64,000 bases of DNA, from NCBI GenBank assembly GCA_015661075.1, contig JACVQJ010000013.1, forward strand, positions 54,302 through 118,301, in the 5' to 3' direction. The stretch is from Parachlamydiales bacterium (GTDB lineage: Bacteria > Chlamydiota > Chlamydiia > Chlamydiales > SM23-39). The notes under the pieces were generated by a model that saw only the letters and a program-made list of their open reading frames with translations, was not told the DNA's origin and did not search any database. Position 1 is the first letter of the stretch, and every line of letters begins with the position of its first letter. The position numbers and the translations under genes were made by a program. Of the stretch, positions 27,045 to 35,773 are shown in pieces.

Positions 27045-27654
27045 AAATCTGAACAAAAACACCGTCTTTTTCGATCTGGGAAATGTCCTCATTTTTTTTA
27101 GCTTGGACAAGATGTTTAAACAGCTGTCCGTTTGCACCAAGATTCCTGTGCAGACTCTGCAGCAGGGACAATTAATTTACGGCGAAACGCTTCAAAAATA
27201 TGAAACCGGCCAATTGACAAGCGCTGATCTGTACCGCTTGCTCCAATCCAAAACAACCCACCGATTTTCCATCGACGAAATGATGGCGGCGATGGCGGAT
27301 ATTTTCACTCCCAATCTCGAACTGTGGCCCGTCGTCGAAACGCTCCAATCACAGGGGACAAAACTCGTATTGATTTCCAATACGAATGAATGCCATTTTA
27401 AATACGCCTATTCGCACTATTCCGTCTTGAAGCTCTTCGACAAGTTCATCCTCTCATATGAAGTCGGCGCCTGCAAACCCGACGCGCTGATTTTCGAAAA
27501 AGCTCTTTTGGAGGCGCGAGGGAAAACATTTTACACGGACGATATCCCTGCATTTGTCAATGCCGGGAGGTCTGCGGGACTGGATGCCGAAATCTATACA
27601 GATCCTGCGACCCTTCGCAAACACCTGCAAACGCGAAAAATCCTGTCCGTGTAG
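27019..27654 (+). CDS. HAD-superfamily hydrolase
   Basis: A 211-residue haloacid-dehalogenase-fold protein. Motif I is FFDLGNVLIFF, with only the first Asp of the DxD pair kept (DLG; the YihX-like group has DLGNVL). Motif II is LVLISNTN, motif III the Lys in GACKPDALIFEKAL, and the terminal acidic segment FYTDDIPAFVNAG. It resembles the YihX-type sugar-phosphate phosphatase subgroup. The substrate is unknown. Confidence 0.8.
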   Translation: MKAPFAAAKNLNKNTVFFDLGNVLIFFSLDKMFKQLSVCTKIPVQTLQQGQLIYGETLQKYETGQLTSADLYRLLQSKTTHRFSIDEMMAAMADIFTPNLELWPVVETLQSQGTKLVLISNTNECHFKYAYSHYSVLKLFDKFILSYEVGACKPDALIFEKALLEARGKTFYTDDIPAFVNAGRSAGLDAEIYTDPATLRKHLQTRKILSV

Positions 27655-27680
27655 ATTTTCCCACAGACATCTCAGCACCT

Positions 27681-28565
27681 TCAATTAACAAAAAGAGTCA
27701 GCTCGTGCTTGTTATGATATAAATGCACGAGCTGAGAGCCTTCGATCTTCGCAAACTCGTCAATCACTGCCCGATCGATCGGCCCCTGAAACTTGATCGT
27801 GCAGATCCATTGGGCGGATACCCCCGCATCGAGACACTTTCTGATCCACGCCAGCAGTTTTTCCGGATAGCAGACGACATCGCTCAGTATCCAATCAATG
27901 CCGGCCAGCTCCTCGGGTTGTATGGAAAAGGCATCCCTTTGCTGGACAGCGACACCGGGAAGACAGGCAATGGCCGGATCGAGAGGAGCTCGATCAACGG
28001 CCAGAACCTCAGCACCCAGCTGCTGCAAAACCCACGTCCAGCTTCCGGGACTCGATCCGATCTCCAGACATCGATCGCCTTCTTTCGGAAAGCGGCCGAT
28101 TCGGGTAAAAATTTCCCAGAGCTTCAGATAGGCGCGAGACGGCGGGATTTTTGATTCCTGAAATACGATCTCGCCATGGGCAAACGGACTGGAGCAATGG
28201 GGCGATGCTAAAAGCGTATGCTCATCAATCAGGGTAAACGAACCCAAAGGCGCTATGGGAATCTTCGATGGAAACAGGAAAGGCTTGGGCAAAAAATAGG
28301 GAAGCTGCTGCTGGATCAATTGGCCGCGGCGATGGAGATTCGTCGGATAATGGACCCATAGCTTTTGCAAAGAGCGGAGCTTTTCAGCCGCATCGGAAAT
28401 CGATTGGAAAGCGATTACTTGAGGATCGAGCCAGATGTTTTGCGCCCAATACGACTTTTGCAAAGGGCCATCCGCCAAAAATAAACGGCCATATTGGCTG
28501 TTCACATTCAGCAGCTCATCTCGAAGAGTCTCTTCGAGTCCGTCTGGGGCGAAATAACCGATCAT
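27681..28565 (-). CDS. FtsJ-like SAM-dependent RNA methyltransferase (RlmM-like)
   Basis: The C-terminal half is a Rossmann methyltransferase with CLEIGSSPGSWTWVLQQLGA as SAM motif, VLAVDRAPL, DWILSDVVCYPEK, and the IKF lysine plus HNKHEL segment, giving the K-D-K-E layout of 2'-O-methyltransferases. The N-terminal 130 residues are less conserved and would serve RNA recognition. The overall plan fits RlmM (23S rRNA C2498), though at 294 residues it is shorter than E. coli RlmM (366). It overlaps the TrmH-family gene by 4 bases. Confidence 0.75.
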   Translation of the reverse strand: MIGYFAPDGLEETLRDELLNVNSQYGRLFLADGPLQKSYWAQNIWLDPQVIAFQSISDAAEKLRSLQKLWVHYPTNLHRRGQLIQQQLPYFLPKPFLFPSKIPIAPLGSFTLIDEHTLLASPHCSSPFAHGEIVFQESKIPPSRAYLKLWEIFTRIGRFPKEGDRCLEIGSSPGSWTWVLQQLGAEVLAVDRAPLDPAIACLPGVAVQQRDAFSIQPEELAGIDWILSDVVCYPEKLLAWIRKCLDAGVSAQWICTIKFQGPIDRAVIDEFAKIEGSQLVHLYHNKHELTLFVN

Positions 28566-29326
28566 TGAGCCGCCCCATGCGTGCGGCAGTATTCACTCAT
28601 CAAAAGACTCGCGGCGACAGAGACATTCAAACTTTCCACCTCCCCTGTCCCCGGAATCTGAATCTGCCCATCTGCTCTTTTTTTCAAAAACCGCCCCACT
28701 CCATCGCTCTCAGAGCCGAGAGCAATCAGAGATCGGGGATGAAAATGGTGCCGATACAAAGGAGAGCCTTCGTGCGATGATGTGGAAACGATAAAAAAAC
28801 CATTTTTCTTCAGCCAATCAATCGCCGACACCGGATCAGCCAGACTCACCAAACGCACCGTTTCCGCCCCGCCTTTCGCAATCCGGCAAGCGGATGGTGA
28901 TAGAGCAGGTATCTTCCCCTCTTCGCCTAGAACGTATGGAATGCCAAAATGGGCCGAACTGCGCAAAATCGATCCGATATTATGGGGATTTTGCACACCA
29001 TCGAGATAGAGCAGGCAGATGGGTATTTTTTTTGATTCGATCCAGGATTGAAGCTGGGGCCATGAGATCGCTCGCGGCTCGCGCGCCAGCATGCAGACGC
29101 CTTCATGATGGATCGAGTCGCTCACTTTCGCCATTTCATCAGATTCGATGATGTGATAGGCAATCTTTCGGGCAGAGCACCATTTTAGAATGGGCGACAA
29201 AGTCTTCACGCTCTTGGCATCGAGATAGATGCGGATGATGTCTTCCGGCCGCTTTTGCCAAATCGCTAGACAGGCATGCAAACCATAATATTTTAACTCT
29301 TTATAATTCTGCCGTTTATTTTTCAT
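28562..29326 (-). CDS. TrmH/SpoU-family RNA 2'-O-methyltransferase
   Basis: It has an N-terminal substrate-binding region with LKYYGLHACLAIWQKRP and a C-terminal knotted SpoU domain: LYLDGVQNPHNIGSILRSSAHFG, then LIALGSESDGV and QIPGTGEVESLNVSVAASLLM. The 254-residue length fits RlmB/TrmH proteins. The exact target nucleotide is not decided by the sequence. It is translated first in a two-gene RNA-methyltransferase operon with the RlmM-like gene. Confidence 0.88.
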   Translation of the reverse strand: MKNKRQNYKELKYYGLHACLAIWQKRPEDIIRIYLDAKSVKTLSPILKWCSARKIAYHIIESDEMAKVSDSIHHEGVCMLAREPRAISWPQLQSWIESKKIPICLLYLDGVQNPHNIGSILRSSAHFGIPYVLGEEGKIPALSPSACRIAKGGAETVRLVSLADPVSAIDWLKKNGFFIVSTSSHEGSPLYRHHFHPRSLIALGSESDGVGRFLKKRADGQIQIPGTGEVESLNVSVAASLLMSEYCRTHGAAQ

Positions 29327-29521
29327 GGATTAGGTAAATGTTTGATTAAGACATTATACCATCCCCAAAATTAAAACGGCACAACCACGTAACCAACTAA
29401 CAGGCAGACACATAAACGCACAGCAACCAAATCTTCCGCACCCTCATCTCTCAAAAAATGATTTTCATCATCTTTTCAATCAGTTATCTTTACTGACTTT
29501 TCCAAATACCAGGAGGTAAAA

Positions 29522-30022
29522 ATGTCGACACAAGCGGTAGGAACGCACGGATTAATGCTCAGCTCATTAGGTGATAGAAATAACCGATCTCTAGGCCAGG
29601 TAGGATTGGACGAGTTGATTTCTGAAATAAGGCGTTGCATTAATCCAAGCAATCGTTCTGATAATATCGAGGTTTCCATACGTAAGATTGAAGCGTTAAG
29701 AGGACGGGCGCAGTTGATGCTCAAGGTCCAGGATGAATCCTTAAAAGTGAGACAACTGAAGCTTCAAGCAGCTCTGGATATGCTCAATGCCTCTATAAAA
29801 ATGAGGAGCGAATCTGAATCGAGCTCGAATAGAGAACCGTCGGAGATCTGGGTCGATGGCCAGGTAGGACCGGGCACCGTCACTCATAAACAGCAGCCAG
29901 GAGGCTTTGGCAATGCTACGGTGAAAAGTCCTGCACCACGTCCTGTTACACCATCCAAGCGGGGAGAAGCGCCTCGCAGTGCAGTGTTTGACGATTTGAC
30001 GAAGTTTTCATTCGGCCAATGA
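29522..30022 (+). CDS. hypothetical protein
   Basis: No family recognised. A 166-residue hydrophilic protein with a strong AGGAGG seven bases before ATG 29522. Residues 30-100 are predicted helical with coiled-coil character (LISEIRRC, IRKIEALRGRAQLMLKV and a charged continuation), and the last 60 residues are Pro/Ser/Gly rich and probably disordered. No signal peptide or membrane segment is seen. It stands alone in AT-rich flanks, as lineage-specific secreted proteins often do in chlamydiae, but nothing proves a role. Confidence 0.6.
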   Translation: MSTQAVGTHGLMLSSLGDRNNRSLGQVGLDELISEIRRCINPSNRSDNIEVSIRKIEALRGRAQLMLKVQDESLKVRQLKLQAALDMLNASIKMRSESESSSNREPSEIWVDGQVGPGTVTHKQQPGGFGNATVKSPAPRPVTPSKRGEAPRSAVFDDLTKFSFGQ

Positions 30023-30358
30023 GGTCTGTTTTGTGATCTTGCCTCCCCTGATCTTTGATTGGGGGAGAGTCTTTAACCTGATCCTTACCCACAAGTTCCG
30101 TTTCCATAGGGGGCTGCGGCTTTGCCATATGGATCCTCTGTCTCGCCCATAGCTGCTTTCAGCTATGGGCTTCACCATTCGGAACGATCAGGTCTTTAAC
30201 TCGACTTTGCCACTTTTTGGACCCGAAGGCCTCGAGATATTTGTTCTCGGGGGAGTTATTTATATTGTTTTTTTTAAGTTTGCAGAACGGATAGCTTCTG
30301 CAAGAATTTGTTGCTTTACTCTTAGGTAAAATCCATTTATGATAATATCTAATCAATC
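30023..30358. other. 336-bp intergenic region with palindromic-element remains
   Basis: No gene is seen. It holds a GCCCATAGCTG/CAGCTATGGGC hairpin near 30148-30172. At 30196-30252 it holds one arm and the core of the palindrome found complete at 43308-43397 (TTAACTCGACTTTG, GACCCGAAGGCCTCGAGATA, TTTGTTCTCGG). The distal end is AT-rich and carries the possible rnr promoter. Confidence 0.7.
30315..30343 (+). promoter_or_regulatory. possible promoter for rnr
   Basis: TTTACT (30315-30320) and TATGAT (30338-30343) are spaced by 17 bases and lie just before the ATG at 30359. The predicted leader would be very short, which lowers confidence. Confidence 0.35.
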
Positions 30359-32671
30359 ATGACAAAGAAAAAAATTCAGTCGCGCTCCGATCGGATCGAG
30401 AGCAATTTCGCCAAGAACATCGTACAATTCATGCAAGGCAAGCGCTACAGCCCGATGACGGCCGAAGAGCTCTGCGCCCAACTCAGCATCCCCGAGCCAT
30501 TGCACACTACTTTTTGCACAGCTCTGGACTCACTCGTTAAATCAAAAGAACTCGCCCTGCAAAACGGCCGCTTCCGGCTAAACAAGCCACAAGCAGATTT
30601 GGTCACCGGAACTATCAGCGTACACGCCATAAAAGGCTTTGGTTTTGTCAAAAACGATCGAGATGGCGGCAAGGATATCTTCATTCCCAAACAATCGATC
30701 CGCGATGCGGTCGACGGCGACACCGTTGAAGTGGAAATCACCGAGATCAGCGCGAAAGGACCCGAGGGAAGAGTGATTGCCATCTTGCAGCGCAGCCGAA
30801 CCCATCTCGCCTGTATCGTGACGGAAAAAGAGGGCGATCGATATATCGCCTACGCTCCCCTTTTGGGCTCAAAAAAAACAGTCTATGTCCGAACTCAGCC
30901 GAAAGAGACCTTGAAAAACGGTGACCGGATCACCTGTAAAGTATTGGATTGGAATTGCGAAGACGGATCCGTCGATGCCGTCCTCACCCGCCTCATCGGA
31001 CACATCACCGACCCTTCCTGCGATGTCACTGCTGCGATCGAAGAGTTCGAGCTGCCCCATGAATTTACTCGCGAAGCGATCTTGGAGGCAAAATCATTCC
31101 CCAAGAAAGTGGCCTTTTTCACAATTCCGACACAGGATGCGAGCGAGCGAGGCAAAGCCAGATCGAAGCGAAGTGATCCGAATGACGAATCCATAGCCGA
31201 AGGCGCTATGGATGAGGAAGAGGATCGATCTGGCAAAGCCGCAGCCGCCCGCATCTCTGTTGGAATTGTGAAAGAGGCCACTAAAGTTGACGCATCGGGC
31301 CGGCTCGATTTGACTGAGCTCGAGTGCGTGACGATCGATCCGGATACGGCCAAAGATTTCGACGACGCCATTTCATTGACATGCAATGAAAACGGGCATT
31401 ACCACCTCGGCATTCATATCGCCGATGTGGCGGCATACGTAAAAAAGGGATCGCACTTGGACAAAAATGCATTTTTGCATTGCAACTCCACCTATTTTCC
31501 GGGTATTTGCGTGCCGATGCTGCCCGGCGAGCTGTCCAATGAGCTATGCAGTCTGAAGCCCAAAGTCAACCGGTTGACGATGTCGGTTCTGGCCGAGTTC
31601 GATCCCGCGGGCAATATCGTCGACTATAAAATCGCCCGAACCTGTATCAAGAGCCGCAAGCGCTTCACCTACAAAGAAGCATTGGCTGTCCTGGAGGGCC
31701 AGAAAAAAAGCGTTTTCCGACCACTCTTGGATCGGATGGTCGATCTGTGCCATCTCTTAAAGCATAAGCGCTCCGAGCGGGGCAGCATCGACTTTGCCAT
31801 GGCGGAGGGTGTCGTGATCGTCGATGAGCAGGGCGTGCCGCAGAGGATCGAAAGGCATGAGTACGACATCACCCACCAGATGATCGAAGAGTTCATGCTG
31901 AAGGCCAATGAAATCGTGGCGACGCACCTCTTCAAAATGGGCAAGGAGCTGATCTACCGCATCCACGACGAACCGTCAGCCGAAACGTTCGAAGACTTTT
32001 ATAACTACGCCCGCGCACTGGGCTTTACTCTTACCGCCCAACCAACTGTGGCCGATCTTCAAAACCTGTTTCTCAAAGCGAAAGACTCCGCGCTGGCGCC
32101 GCAGCTTTCGGTGAGTTTCATCCGCAGCATGAAGCTCGCGTTTTATTCACCGGACAATATCGGCCATTATGGCCTGGCGCTGGAGCATTACTGCCACTTT
32201 ACGAGTCCCATTCGCCGCTACACCGATCTCATCATCCAACGCCTGCTCGTCAATGAAGAAGATCCGAATGACAATCTTACAAAGATCGCGGAGGTTTGTT
32301 CTGAAAAAGAAAGACAATCATGCCGCGCTGAAAGTTCCGTTGTTCAATTAAAAAAGCTGCGCCTCGCCGCGCGCTATTATGATGAAGATCCGAACAAATG
32401 CTATTTTGCCGTCGTAACCCGCGTTAAACCCTTTGCGCTCTTTTTTGAAATCCCCGAGTTCGATCTGGAAACATCGATCCACATCTCCGAGCTGGGCAAC
32501 GACTATTTTGAATTCAACTCCAAACAGCTGTCATTTCGCGGCTCGCGCAGCGGCAAGACGTATACGTGCGGCGCCACGCTATCCGTGCGCATCGAGGAGA
32601 TCGATCTCATCCGCCAGCAGGCTCGTTGGGTGATCGCCGGGCAGTCCCCCAAACGCCCTCGCAGACGATGA
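30359..32671 (+). CDS. rnr: ribonuclease R, with an in-frame palindromic-element insert
   Basis: A processive 3'-5' exoribonuclease of 770 residues. An N-terminal winged-helix region is followed by cold-shock domains (GFGFVKNDRDGGKDIFIP) and the RNB catalytic domain with IDPDTAKDFDDAIS (metal Asp residues), HIADVAAYVKKGS, and HYCHFTSPIRRYTDLIIQRLL. A C-terminal S1 domain and a basic tail complete it. Residues about 258-297 (GKARSKRSDPNDESIAEG and neighbours) are encoded by a palindromic element at 31150-31247 and lie between the second cold-shock domain and the RNB core, where an insertion is likely to be tolerated. The frame is intact. Confidence 0.94.
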   Translation: MTKKKIQSRSDRIESNFAKNIVQFMQGKRYSPMTAEELCAQLSIPEPLHTTFCTALDSLVKSKELALQNGRFRLNKPQADLVTGTISVHAIKGFGFVKNDRDGGKDIFIPKQSIRDAVDGDTVEVEITEISAKGPEGRVIAILQRSRTHLACIVTEKEGDRYIAYAPLLGSKKTVYVRTQPKETLKNGDRITCKVLDWNCEDGSVDAVLTRLIGHITDPSCDVTAAIEEFELPHEFTREAILEAKSFPKKVAFFTIPTQDASERGKARSKRSDPNDESIAEGAMDEEEDRSGKAAAARISVGIVKEATKVDASGRLDLTELECVTIDPDTAKDFDDAISLTCNENGHYHLGIHIADVAAYVKKGSHLDKNAFLHCNSTYFPGICVPMLPGELSNELCSLKPKVNRLTMSVLAEFDPAGNIVDYKIARTCIKSRKRFTYKEALAVLEGQKKSVFRPLLDRMVDLCHLLKHKRSERGSIDFAMAEGVVIVDEQGVPQRIERHEYDITHQMIEEFMLKANEIVATHLFKMGKELIYRIHDEPSAETFEDFYNYARALGFTLTAQPTVADLQNLFLKAKDSALAPQLSVSFIRSMKLAFYSPDNIGHYGLALEHYCHFTSPIRRYTDLIIQRLLVNEEDPNDNLTKIAEVCSEKERQSCRAESSVVQLKKLRLAARYYDEDPNKCYFAVVTRVKPFALFFEIPEFDLETSIHISELGNDYFEFNSKQLSFRGSRSGKTYTCGATLSVRIEEIDLIRQQARWVIAGQSPKRPRRR
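31150..31247. repeat. palindromic element inserted in frame in rnr
   Basis: The core hairpin is CCATAGC/GCTATGG (31191-31211) and the outer arms include CCAGATCG (31158) and CGATCTGG (31226). Segments ATCGAAGCGA, GATCCGAATGA and GAAGAGGATCGAT match the element at 18129-18310. The element contributes about 33 codons without a stop. Confidence 0.8.
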
Positions 32672-33252
32672 ACCCGCTGCCTCTCTCTTTTTATCACAGC
32701 ACCGATGTCGTCCAAATTGCCAAAAACCTCATTGGCAAGGGGCTTTTCACTCAATTTGGCCCTTTGACCGGGGGCATCATCATTGAGACGGAAGCCTATG
32801 CCGGCATATCCGACAAAGCCAGCCACGCCTATAACGGCCGAAGAACCCGCCGCACTGAAACCATGTATGCCCTTGGCGGCTGCGCTTACGTCTATGTCTG
32901 CTATGGAATGCATTATCTGCTCAATGCCGTCACTGCGACGCAAGAGATCCCTCATGCGGTTCTCATCCGCGCGATCCTGCCGACACATGGCATCGACACA
33001 ATGCTCCAGCGCCGAAAAAAAGAAGATTTGGATCGCACCCTTTGCGGGGGTCCGGGCGCTCTTTGCCAGGCGCTCGGCATCACGAAAGAGTGCAACGGGT
33101 GGCCGCTAGACAAGCCGCCTCTGGTAATTAGCGATCTGGGCTATGAAATTCCTTCTTCGCTCATCCAGGCATCGAAAAGAATCGGCGTCGATTACGCAGG
33201 GGCGGATGCACTATTGCCCTACCGATTAGAACTAATAGATTTTCTTCCTTGA
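32668..33252 (+). CDS. 3-methyladenine DNA glycosylase (AAG/MPG family)
   Basis: It removes alkylated purines in base excision repair. The 194-residue protein has the family motifs IIIETEAYAG, SHAYNGRRTRRTETMY, VYVCYGMHYLLN and GGPGALCQALGI. The ATG at 32668 overlaps the rnr stop as ATGA, so the two are co-translated. Confidence 0.93.
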   Translation: MNPLPLSFYHSTDVVQIAKNLIGKGLFTQFGPLTGGIIIETEAYAGISDKASHAYNGRRTRRTETMYALGGCAYVYVCYGMHYLLNAVTATQEIPHAVLIRAILPTHGIDTMLQRRKKEDLDRTLCGGPGALCQALGITKECNGWPLDKPPLVISDLGYEIPSSLIQASKRIGVDYAGADALLPYRLELIDFLP

Positions 33253-33302
33253 AAAAAAATCAGAGACCAAGTTAAAATCTTTTCGTTTTTTTTTGGAGAA
33301 CA

Positions 33303-33638
33303 ATGACAACAGCAACATCTATTCTTGAATCTATTTTTCCGCCTCCGGGTCTTGAATCTATTTTTCTTCCTCCGGGTAAACCCGTATTAACCAATAACGC
33401 TTTTGAGACTCTGAAGAATAAAATTACCCACATCTTTCTGCATCAGGCGGCCATTTCAATTATAAGCCGCGATGAACTGATTGAGGAACTCCGGTTCTTT
33501 GAAATAAACAATCCACACGACTCCAGTGAAATTTCAATAGAGCGCACTATAAAAATCAATGAGCTACGCGATAATCTCCTCCAAACCCCGACAACACCGA
33601 CCACCGTTCCACAGAACGATCATTTCATTGCAGGATAA
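33303..33638 (+). CDS. hypothetical small protein
   Basis: No family recognised. A 111-residue acidic protein with TGGAGAA just upstream of ATG 33303. It begins with two copies of a short ESIF-PPG repeat (residues 9-25). A helical middle (residues 35-95) follows, then a Thr/Pro-rich tail. It may be a small lineage-specific secreted or regulatory protein; no firmer statement is possible. Confidence 0.55.
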   Translation: MTTATSILESIFPPPGLESIFLPPGKPVLTNNAFETLKNKITHIFLHQAAISIISRDELIEELRFFEINNPHDSSEISIERTIKINELRDNLLQTPTTPTTVPQNDHFIAG

Positions 33639-33676
33639 TTTGAAAATAATCGAACAACTCGCGATGATGATCGTAA

Positions 33677-34306
33677 ATGAAAAAATATTTTATTACCGGA
33701 CTCGTCACGCTCCTTCCATTTGCTGTTACCGTCATGTCGGTGATTTTTGTCGTGAATCTGCTGACCCAACCGTTCATGGGAATCGTGACGCACCCATTGA
33801 GCTTGCTTCCCATCGGGTCCGAAAAACTCATCCGAACCATCAGCCAGCTGCTGATTCTGGTTTTCCTGTTTTTCTTTACGTTGGGAATCGGCATGGTGGC
33901 GCAACGATTCTTTTTCAAAGCGCTGATGAAACTTGGCGACCGGATTGTTAGCAAAATTCCGATCGTGAGAAAGGTATATAAAACGACTAAAGAGATCTTC
34001 CAGACGCTATTTGCCTCGGATAAAAAATCATTTGAGCAAGTGGTGATGTTCCCCTTTCCTCGCAAGGGGAGTTATGTTCTGGGACTGATCTCCCGCAACG
34101 CCCCCGAGACCTGCAGCAAGGCCGGAAGCAACCCGGATATGATCACGATCTTTGTTCCCGCCACGCCGAACCCCACGTCGGGGTTTCTCATCATGCGCCC
34201 GCGCCAGGATCTGATTTATCTCGACATGCGCAGCGAAGACGCGCTCAAATACGTCGTCTCCTGCGGCGTGGTTCCGCCCGAGCCGGCAAAGGAAATTGAG
34301 CCATGA
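33677..34306 (+). CDS. DUF502 family membrane protein (copy 1)
   Basis: A 209-residue protein with two membrane helices (FITGLVTLLPFAVTVMSVIFVV and LLILVFLFFFTLGIGMVA) and a soluble C-terminal domain containing VRKVYKTTKEI and PNPTSGFL, the DUF502 pattern. The function of the family is unknown. The next gene is a paralog starting in an ATGA overlap, so the pair arose by tandem duplication and may form a hetero-oligomer. Confidence 0.85.
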   Translation: MKKYFITGLVTLLPFAVTVMSVIFVVNLLTQPFMGIVTHPLSLLPIGSEKLIRTISQLLILVFLFFFTLGIGMVAQRFFFKALMKLGDRIVSKIPIVRKVYKTTKEIFQTLFASDKKSFEQVVMFPFPRKGSYVLGLISRNAPETCSKAGSNPDMITIFVPATPNPTSGFLIMRPRQDLIYLDMRSEDALKYVVSCGVVPPEPAKEIEP

Positions 34307-34941
34307 AAAAATATCTCTTTACCGGGATGATCATTCTTTTGCCCGTCGCTCTCACCATCTGGATCGTCGTGTTTCTCTTTGATTTTTTCACAACGCCGTT
34401 CGTTCACATCGTCGAGAAATTGCTCGTTCAATTTGAAATGGCGCTATCCGTGTCCATTCCGCATGTGGTGAATATTTTTATCTCCCGGCTGATCTCATTG
34501 ATTCTTCTGTGTATTTTCACATTAGTTCTCGGCGTGGTTGCCCGCTGGATTTTCATCCGCAATATGATCCGGGCCACTCATTCGGTCATGGCAAAAATTC
34601 CTTTCATTAAAACGGTATTTAAAGTTAGCCGCGACGTCTTTTCCGCCATCTTTTCGCAGGACGGAAAAAAAGCATTTCAGCGCCCGGTCATGATTCCATT
34701 TCCCGACTACCCCAACCACAGCCTCGGATTTGTCGTCGGCAACGTTCCTCATGAATGCCAGGAGAAGGTCAATGTCCCTCTTAAGGCCATCTTTTCCCCC
34801 ACCGCCCCTCATCCTATTTCCGGCTTTTTATTCCTGGTCGAAGAAAAAGATGTGTATTCTCTCGACATGACGAACGAAGACACGGTAAAATTCCTGGTTT
34901 CCTGCGGGATGATTGTTCCGGATAATCATGACAAACAGTGA
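34303..34941 (+). CDS. DUF502 family membrane protein (copy 2)
   Basis: A 212-residue paralog of the preceding gene with the same layout: FTGMIILLPVALTIWIVVFLF, a second helix at SLILLCIFTLVLGVV, then IKTVFKVSRDVF and PHPISGFLFLV. Its end overlaps the holC-like gene by 14 bases. The role is unknown. Confidence 0.85.
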   Translation: MKKYLFTGMIILLPVALTIWIVVFLFDFFTTPFVHIVEKLLVQFEMALSVSIPHVVNIFISRLISLILLCIFTLVLGVVARWIFIRNMIRATHSVMAKIPFIKTVFKVSRDVFSAIFSQDGKKAFQRPVMIPFPDYPNHSLGFVVGNVPHECQEKVNVPLKAIFSPTAPHPISGFLFLVEEKDVYSLDMTNEDTVKFLVSCGMIVPDNHDKQ

Positions 34942-35371
34942 AACACCGCGTGTGGTCTTCTTTCAGGTCAGCGACCCGGCTGCCAAAATAGCGCATATCG
35001 CCCAAACGGCCCAATATCATTTTTTAAGAAAAGAACGTTTCCTCGTTCTCGCCGAAGAAGACAAAGCTCTCGCCTATGTCGACGAACTACTCTGGAACCA
35101 TACGCCTGAAATCTTTTTGCCTCACGCTATCCACGATGCCGAGTGCCAGGAATGGATCGCCCTGACGAAGTTAAAAAAGAATTTGAATGACGCGAGATAT
35201 GTGTTCAATTTATGCCCCACCCCCCTCCTGATCGAAGGGCCTTTTCGCATTATTTACGATTTCGAGGATACGAGCTCGCAAAGTAAAAAAAACCTTTCTG
35301 CCACCCGCTACGACTCCTATAAACAAGCCCATTTTCTCATCGAATCCCGTGGCGCTGCATCTGATTCTTGA
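34928..35371 (+). CDS. holC: DNA polymerase III chi subunit-like protein
   Basis: A 147-residue protein whose middle section FLVLAEEDKALAYVDELLW followed by NHTPEIFLPH matches the HolC signature (VLVL-ED---A--LDELLW---P-SFLPH). The C-terminal half is less conserved. Chi links the clamp loader to SSB. I start at ATG 34928, just within the end of the DUF502 gene. Confidence 0.78.
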   Translation: MTNSETPRVVFFQVSDPAAKIAHIAQTAQYHFLRKERFLVLAEEDKALAYVDELLWNHTPEIFLPHAIHDAECQEWIALTKLKKNLNDARYVFNLCPTPLLIEGPFRIIYDFEDTSSQSKKNLSATRYDSYKQAHFLIESRGAASDS

Positions 35372-35425
35372 TAATATTGAGAAAAAACCATATACTTACA
35401 GCCTGAATTTTCAAAGGTGAGTTCT

Positions 35426-35611
35426 ATGACCCGTACCAGCAAACAGGGGAAGCTACGTCGAATCTCCAAACGCCGTCCCGCTCCCCCATCCCCGAAGACC
35501 GGACCCAAAAAAAACGACCTGCCTCTCGGATTTAAACCACATGAAAACGCAATTCCAACTGACGGAACCGCGACTCGATTTTTTCCTAAAATTCCTAACA
35601 TTCGGGCCTAA
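35426..35611 (+). CDS. small basic conserved hypothetical protein
   Basis: A 61-residue protein, MTRTSKQGKLRRISKRRP at the start, rich in Lys, Arg and Pro. AAAGGTGA lies just before ATG 35426. It precedes the Chlamydia/Verrucomicrobia small basic protein by 3 bases. The position corresponds to a small conserved gene I recall upstream of that protein in Chlamydia, so it is probably a conserved chlamydial gene, perhaps ribosome- or RNA-associated; no function is known to me. Confidence 0.65.
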   Translation: MTRTSKQGKLRRISKRRPAPPSPKTGPKKNDLPLGFKPHENAIPTDGTATRFFPKIPNIRA

Positions 35612-35614
35612 TTC

Positions 35615-35773
35615 ATGACCAGACACTCCAGCTACGGCAAATCCAGTAAAACTGTCAAAAAACGCAACGTTCTGAAGCGATTCGAGCGAGTCGACGCTCT
35701 GCGCAAACTCGGCCGATGGATCGATGGAAAAAACATCAAAGTGACCGGCCTTCCGAAGACACCCGTTAACTAA
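35615..35773 (+). CDS. Chlamydia/Verrucomicrobia small basic protein
   Basis: A 52-residue basic protein, beginning MTRHSSYGKSSKTVKKRN and containing VLKRFERVDALRKLGRW and GLPKTPVN. This matches the small basic protein family restricted to the Chlamydiae-Verrucomicrobia group and proposed to be ribosomal. It is useful evidence for the lineage. Its stop overlaps the ATG of ybeY by one base. Confidence 0.85.
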   Translation: MTRHSSYGKSSKTVKKRNVLKRFERVDALRKLGRWIDGKNIKVTGLPKTPVN

